A DNA stretch of 43,274 nt from the IMG/VR virus record IMGVR_UViG_3300019886_000010, positions 1 to 43,274 of that record; one strand, 5' to 3'. Positions 40,840 through 43,274 of the stretch are shown piece by piece. The notes below the pieces were generated by a model, which was given only the letters and a program-made list of their open reading frames with translations, was not told the DNA's origin and did no database searches. How positions within the stretch are numbered: the stretch's first letter is position 1; each line of letters opens with the position of its first letter. The position numbers were made by a program, and so were the translations under genes. Source of the stretch: a virus.

Positions 40840-41301
40840 TTAATGAATAAGATCGCCGTTCGGATCGTATGGAGATTTATGTTTGTCCACGAATCCTTCA
40901 CGTTTTAATTCGTCAAAAGCCTGGGCCGCGTCCTGACGCACTTCATCATTAAACTCACGTCGAAGCTTTGCATCTTCAATCGTTGTCGGCAACTTATGCT
41001 TTTCATGCGCTTCATTCGTTGTTGGATTCGCCAATTCCAGCTTTTGACCTTTAACTGGATAACGAAACTTCGAAAGATGAAGGATCTGCGCCAATTTATC
41101 CTTCGGCATGTCATTTCGCCAGAAAACTCTAAGCTTACCGTACTCCGTTTCGATGAACGAATCACCTTCGAAGCGTTCTGACGGTGCCTGCGTTATCATG
41201 AATAATTGCGATATATCTTCCCGTTGGCGCTCAATTCTTAGGCGCAGCACATCGCCAATCCATTCTCGCGTAACTGCTATGTGAACACCATCGATAATCA
41301 T
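40840..41301 (-). CDS. hypothetical protein (153 aa)
   Basis: No family recognised. The N-terminal half is beta-prone (GVHIAVTREWIGDVLRLRIERQ), the C-terminal half helical and charged (EDAKLRREFNDEVRQDAAQAFDEL). The leader has a weak ribosome site. It is the first gene after the candidate promoter at 41364-41393, and thus the head of the long minus-strand transcript. Confidence 0.5.
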   Translation of the reverse strand: MIIDGVHIAVTREWIGDVLRLRIERQREDISQLFMITQAPSERFEGDSFIETEYGKLRVFWRNDMPKDKLAQILHLSKFRYPVKGQKLELANPTTNEAHEKHKLPTTIEDAKLRREFNDEVRQDAAQAFDELKREGFVDKHKSPYDPNGDLIH

Positions 41302-41363
41302 AAAGCTAAAATTAAGTTGAAGGTTTCGTGTGAATGAGCGGGATTTTGGCTTCCATTCGTCTG

Positions 41364-41393
41364 AGGGTACTTCATGGCGTATACGTTTGTCAA
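41364..41393 (-). promoter_or_regulatory. sigma70-like promoter for the minus arm
   Basis: On the minus strand: TTGACA (41393-41388), an 18-base spacer and TACCCT (41369-41364), a poor -10 but with an exact -35. It would start transcription near 41356 and read the lysis, packaging and virion genes. The weak -10 suggests an activator or late timing. Confidence 0.4.
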
Positions 41394-41427
41394 CACCTTT
41401 AATCGTTGTGTTTTCAGTAGGTTAGGC

Positions 41428-41465
41428 CATACCCCCGTAAGGGGCGCGCCTCGAAGCCGGGTATG
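41428..41465. other. GC-rich structured element
   Basis: CATACCC (41428-41434) pairs with GGGTATG (41459-41465), enclosing a CCCC-GTAA-GGGG hairpin (41433-41444) and a GC-rich stretch. It is far more GC-rich than the surrounding sequence and is followed by an A-T run. It may be a folded RNA, a terminator or a binding site. It shares the G4-TA-C4 style with the palindrome at 115-126. Confidence 0.4.
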
Positions 41466-41550
41466 AAAAATTATTTTTGAGCAGTTTAAGCATTTACGTT
41501 ATTTTATCTTCGCGTGAGTTTATGTTTACGTGCACAAAAATTTTTATTTG

Positions 41551-41556
41551 TATAAT
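41551..41556 (+). promoter_or_regulatory. possible -10 element for the plus cassette
   Basis: A consensus TATAAT, but no good -35 is seen 16-18 bases upstream. It precedes GGGGGAGGG and an ATG at 41589. Weak on its own. Confidence 0.25.
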
Positions 41557-41588
41557 GAATAACTCTTTATGTGTGTGGGGGAGGGTAT

Positions 41589-41636
41589 ATGAAAGATAAA
41601 GGTACTTCTTACATGAAAGTGGGGGTATCCCTATAG
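41589..41636 (+). CDS. possible 15-aa peptide
   Basis: ATG directly after a GGGGGAGGG ribosome-site-like run, three bases away. Encodes 15 residues (MKDKG...). Near the -10 at 41551. Too short to judge. It may be a leader peptide. Confidence 0.2.
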   Translation: MKDKGTSYMKVGVSL

Positions 41637-41760
41637 TCATTATTACAATAGCAATTACAATGCCAATTACAAGTGTAGTTACAACTATCATTACAGTTAT
41701 AAGGATAATGGCAATGATTATTGTGTTGACAATGATTCATGTATTTATTAGTATCGTTAC
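41637..41760. repeat. simple-sequence tract B (period about 6)
   Basis: Degenerate ACAAT/ATTAC repeats. All three plus frames and one minus frame are long and hydrophobic, so coding calls are unsafe. On its complementary strand it shares TTATCCTTAT and TGTAATGA with tract A near 3135-3229. It contains the promoter at 41726-41754. Confidence 0.45.
41726..41754 (+). promoter_or_regulatory. sigma70-like promoter for the small plus cassette
   Basis: TTGACA (41726-41731), a 17-base spacer and TAGTAT (41749-41754). Predicted start near 41761, with AAAGGA and ATG 41791 about 30 bases on. This geometry is good for driving the micro-gene cassette up to the terminator at 42199. Confidence 0.55.
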
Positions 41761-41790
41761 ATGCTCAATAGTAATGAAAGGAACAACACA

Positions 41791-41868
41791 ATGAACATCG
41801 AAGCAAAGCTTATGATTGTCGTCATGGTCGTCATCGTAGTCATCCTGGCACTGATGCCGCGCCTGTAG
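41791..41868 (+). CDS. 25-aa single-TM micro-protein
   Basis: AAAGGA eight bases before the ATG. Sequence starts MNIEAK, then a run of V, I, L and M over 17 residues, then PRL. A likely membrane peptide. First gene after the promoter, in a cassette with no large ORF. Confidence 0.5.
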   Translation: MNIEAKLMIVVMVVIVVILALMPRL

Positions 41869-41898
41869 TTAACGCTCGCAACGGAAGGATAGAACGCA

Positions 41899-42081
41899 AT
41901 GAAGGAATTAATGCAAATGATCGGCAAACGTGGTTACATCAACGTCAACGGTTGGATCGTTGCACTCGAAGTAACAGACGTTAAGAAAGTGTTCGGCCAT
42001 GAGAAGCTTGAGTGCACACAGCCATTAAGCAACGTTCGACAGTGGATCAATCGTGAATCGTTCATCGAGGTTGCATCATGA
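41899..42081 (+). CDS. 60-aa early protein
   Basis: GGAAGG before ATG 41899. Beta-prone N-terminus (RGYINVNGWIVALEVTDVKK), one cysteine, then a W-rich C-terminus. No family. Overlaps the next small frame by four bases. Likely a host-interaction protein by its setting. Confidence 0.5.
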   Translation: MKELMQMIGKRGYINVNGWIVALEVTDVKKVFGHEKLECTQPLSNVRQWINRESFIEVAS

Positions 42082-42158
42082 CTCCTGTACAGCTTGAGCA
42101 AGCATTACGACGCATCATGATGCTGCATTACATTCGAATCATGAAGGGAGGTCGCTAA
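42078..42158 (+). CDS. 26-aa basic peptide
   Basis: Starts in the previous stop (ATGA). Helical and basic with a methionine-rich core (RRIMMLHYIRIMKGGR). Its end carries AAGGGAGG, which could serve an ATG at 42161 encoding only six residues. Tentative. Confidence 0.4.
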   Translation: MTPVQLEQALRRIMMLHYIRIMKGGR

Positions 42159-42198
42159 CAATGGCAATCATCTGGATTTAACAACACAGCACAATACA

Positions 42199-42236
42199 AA
42201 AAGGCCGGATAAGCTTAAATGCTCATCCGGCCTTTT
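42199..42236. terminator. bidirectional intrinsic terminator
   Basis: AAAAGGCCGGAT (42199-42210) pairs with ATCCGGCCTTTT (42225-42236), with an inner AGC/GCT pairing and one mismatch. It stands between the plus micro-gene cassette and the end of the minus gene at 42264, with A-runs and T-runs on both sides, so it can serve both. Confidence 0.85.
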
Positions 42237-42263
42237 GCCGTCTCGCGTTACGAACGCGCTCGA

Positions 42264-42725
42264 CTACTCCGTCTCGCCATTATCATCATCAGACTCATCC
42301 GAAGCTTGAGCGGAACCAGCACGAATGGCGTCAAGCATCGCTTGATTGGACTTCACAACCTGAAGGATGCTTGCAGTTTGCGCGGCACGATCGATGACTT
42401 TCTCACCATCCTCAACCTTCGGCGTACCATCGGCATTCAGAACGTACATTGTGGACCATGGCGGCAAAGCACGAAATGGCTTGCAGATGGCGAACACGAC
42501 AGCCTTACGCCCACCTTTAGACGTAACAGACTTCTCAGCTTCCGCGAAAACCTGTGCTTTCAGGTAAGAGTTGAGTGCTTTCAAAAGGACGGATTCATCG
42601 CCACCAATGCGAGTCTGAGCTTCTGCGAGATCCTTAGCAGGTTCGAACGGTACATCAACGGCCTCAGACTTCTGTTCGAACGTGTCGAGATCAAAATACT
42701 TGTAGACTTTCTTGATAATGTTCAT
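42264..42725 (-). CDS. hypothetical protein with acidic C-terminus (153 aa)
   Basis: Started at ATG 42725, AAGGGA six bases upstream. The frame is open from 42773. The N-terminus has MNIIKKVYKYFDL, the middle a helical AxxAQTRI segment and a VVFAICKPF beta segment, and the end is D/E-rich (SDESDDDNGETE), an SSB-like tail. No family. It has its own promoter and operator-like palindrome and a terminator behind it, so it is a separate regulated unit. Confidence 0.6.
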   Translation of the reverse strand: MNIIKKVYKYFDLDTFEQKSEAVDVPFEPAKDLAEAQTRIGGDESVLLKALNSYLKAQVFAEAEKSVTSKGGRKAVVFAICKPFRALPPWSTMYVLNADGTPKVEDGEKVIDRAAQTASILQVVKSNQAMLDAIRAGSAQASDESDDDNGETE

Positions 42726-42771
42726 GGAATTCCCTTTCAGAGTAGTGAGTTTAGAGTTACGGTTTCTAGCC

Positions 42772-42809
42772 ATGAGAGAATTGTCTCATAGGTTGCCGAG
42801 ACTTGTCAA
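42772..42809 (-). promoter_or_regulatory. promoter with overlapping palindromic operator
   Basis: On the minus strand: TTGACA (42809-42804), an 18-base spacer and GACAAT (42785-42780). An inverted repeat ATGAGA...TCTCAT (42772-42777 / 42784-42789) covers the -10. A repressor site is a reasonable reading. Confidence 0.4.
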
Positions 42810-43048
42810 CGGTTATCTAGCTGCGCTTTAAGATCTGGATGACGCGCCCACCATTCAGCCTCATAGGTTGCCCATCGTGACTTTAGTTCGATTGAACCAT
42901 ACTTCGAGACTTCCAAAGCACAGATGTGCGCAGCATCAATTGTTCGATGTTCTTTTTGACAGAGCGGACAAAGCAGTTTTCCTTTTTGTTTCTTGTTGCG
43001 TTGTTTGTATTTCGTCCATTTTGGAGCTTTCCAAGGATTAATAATCAT
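42806..43048 (-). CDS. zinc-binding hypothetical protein (80 aa)
   Basis: AAAGGTTAAACT before ATG 43048. A basic N-terminus (KYKQRNKKQKGK), then CPLCQKEH ... AAHICAL (residues 27-43), a CxxC-H-HxC zinc-site pattern, and an aromatic C-terminus (WATYEAEWWARHP). May bind nucleic acid. It overlaps the promoter of the next unit by four bases. Confidence 0.55.
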   Translation of the reverse strand: MIINPWKAPKWTKYKQRNKKQKGKLLCPLCQKEHRTIDAAHICALEVSKYGSIELKSRWATYEAEWWARHPDLKAQLDNR

Positions 43049-43059
43049 AGTTTAACCTT

Positions 43060-43164
43060 TCATTGAAGTGTAATTTGTTGCATGTAGCATTCATGCAATT
43101 GACAGCATAAACTGCATTTTATGCATAGAAGTTTGGTGGCACCTTCTGGCCACTTGTCAGGCAT
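43060..43164 (-). CDS. possible 34-aa cysteine-rich micro-protein
   Basis: ATG 43164 (a GTG at 43173 and a TTG at 43191 are also in frame). The peptide has CIKC, SLCC and HEC, so six cysteines or histidines in 13 residues. Its stop is followed by AAAGG of the next gene. However, its start overlaps the -10 of the promoter at 43163, so one of the two calls is probably wrong. Confidence 0.3.
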   Translation of the reverse strand: MPDKWPEGATKLLCIKCSLCCQLHECYMQQITLQ

Positions 43165-43191
43165 TTTAGCCACAAAATCGTAGTGTGTCAA
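43163..43191 (-). promoter_or_regulatory. strong sigma70-like promoter, right end
   Basis: On the minus strand: TTGACA (43191-43186), a 17-base spacer and TAAAAT (43168-43163), the best promoter in the window. It reads toward the gene at 43048 and away from the genome end. Confidence 0.6.
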
Positions 43192-43251
43192 GTGGAATAA
43201 TTCCTTTAGAATCAATGAGTTACAGAGAATTCGTGCAGTTAGTAGTAGGTT

Positions 43252-43274
43252 GCTCCGTTCGGGTCGGGAGCCAT
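43252..43274 (+). terminator. hairpin at the window end, completed by the opening T-run
   Basis: GCTCC (43252-43256) pairs with GGAGC (43267-43271) around a ten-base loop, then CAT. The window starts with eight T, so end-joined the hairpin is followed by nine T. This is an intrinsic terminator and indicates a circular sequence. Confidence 0.55.

Noticed and set aside
41494-41691. 65-codon minus-strand frame with a hydrophobic N-terminus
   Set aside because: It lies across simple-sequence tract B, where every frame is open, has no ribosome site, and its C-terminal part has no coherent structure.
41660-41794. Plus-strand hydrophobic frame ending in the start of the gene at 41791
   Set aside because: No start with a ribosome site, and a good promoter (41726-41754) lies inside it.
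42161-42181. Six-codon frame after AAGGGAGG
   Set aside because: Too short to support as a gene; the purine run may simply be coding sequence of the preceding gene.
43190-43274. Possible tRNA 3' half near the end (GTTCGGGTC before GGAGCCA)
   Set aside because: No matching acceptor 5' strand or anticodon arm upstream; the stem pairs as a simple hairpin with a following T-run.
1-43274. CRISPR array, tRNA or rRNA genes, integrase, attachment site
   Set aside because: No regularly spaced repeats, no cloverleaf and no recombinase motif were seen by reading; a computed scan was not possible.

Overview
The window looks like the complete genome of a virulent tailed phage with a podovirus-type particle. 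It has a terminase, a P22-type portal, scaffold, coat, head-tail adaptors, a tail hub, tail fibres and three ejection-type proteins. There is no tail tube, tape measure or baseplate set. I see no integrase, repressor, phage RNA polymerase or tRNA. Candidate promoters are sigma70-like, which suggests transcription by the host enzyme. The last bases form a short GC hairpin and the first bases are a T-run. Joined end to end they make one intrinsic terminator, so the sequence is probably a circularly assembled (permuted or terminally redundant) genome opened at that point. A DUF5675 protein, a two-TM holin and Shine-Dalgarno-led genes fit a bacterial, probably Gram-negative, host. I cannot name the host.

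Layout. (1) 1-233: leader with two sigma70-like promoters and a GGGGTACCCC palindrome. (2) 384-14725, plus strand: early and replication arm, very tightly packed with many ATGA overlaps. In order it holds zinc-ribbon micro-proteins, an SNF2-type helicase, a small papain-like cysteine peptidase candidate, a Cas4-like Fe-S nuclease, a Sak4-like RecA-fold ATPase, an SSB-like protein, a DUF1599-like protein, a family A DNA polymerase with a UDG-like N-terminal domain, an HNH endonuclease and a DUF3987-like helicase, ending with two micro-genes. (3) 14712-41301, minus strand, read right to left: small genes and lysis candidates (37.4-41.3 kb), terminase, portal, scaffold and coat (29.9-36.9 kb), a glycosyltransferase and methyltransferase pair behind a terminator (28.3-29.9 kb), adaptors, tail hub and fibres (18.9-28.3 kb), and ejection proteins (14.7-18.9 kb). 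The two arms converge and overlap tail to tail at 14712-14725. (4) 41302-42240: a control region and a plus-strand cassette of very small genes, closed by a bidirectional terminator. (5) 42264-43274: two minus-strand small genes with their own promoters.

How the genes work together. The plus arm supplies replication and recombination: SNF2 translocase, PolA, DUF3987 ATPase, Sak4-like protein with SSB, and Cas4-like nuclease. It also carries many small host-interaction candidates. The minus arm builds, packages and releases the particle. The main oddities are: a terminase gene whose reading frame breaks inside the Walker A loop, next to a start-less zinc-finger ORF; a coat protein with a signal-peptide-like N-terminus; a glycosyltransferase plus methyltransferase cassette inside the virion operon; short tandem duplications at the 5' ends of four genes; two related simple-sequence tracts; and repeated G4-TA-C4 palindromes in control regions. 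Functions are read from motifs by eye, with no database search.
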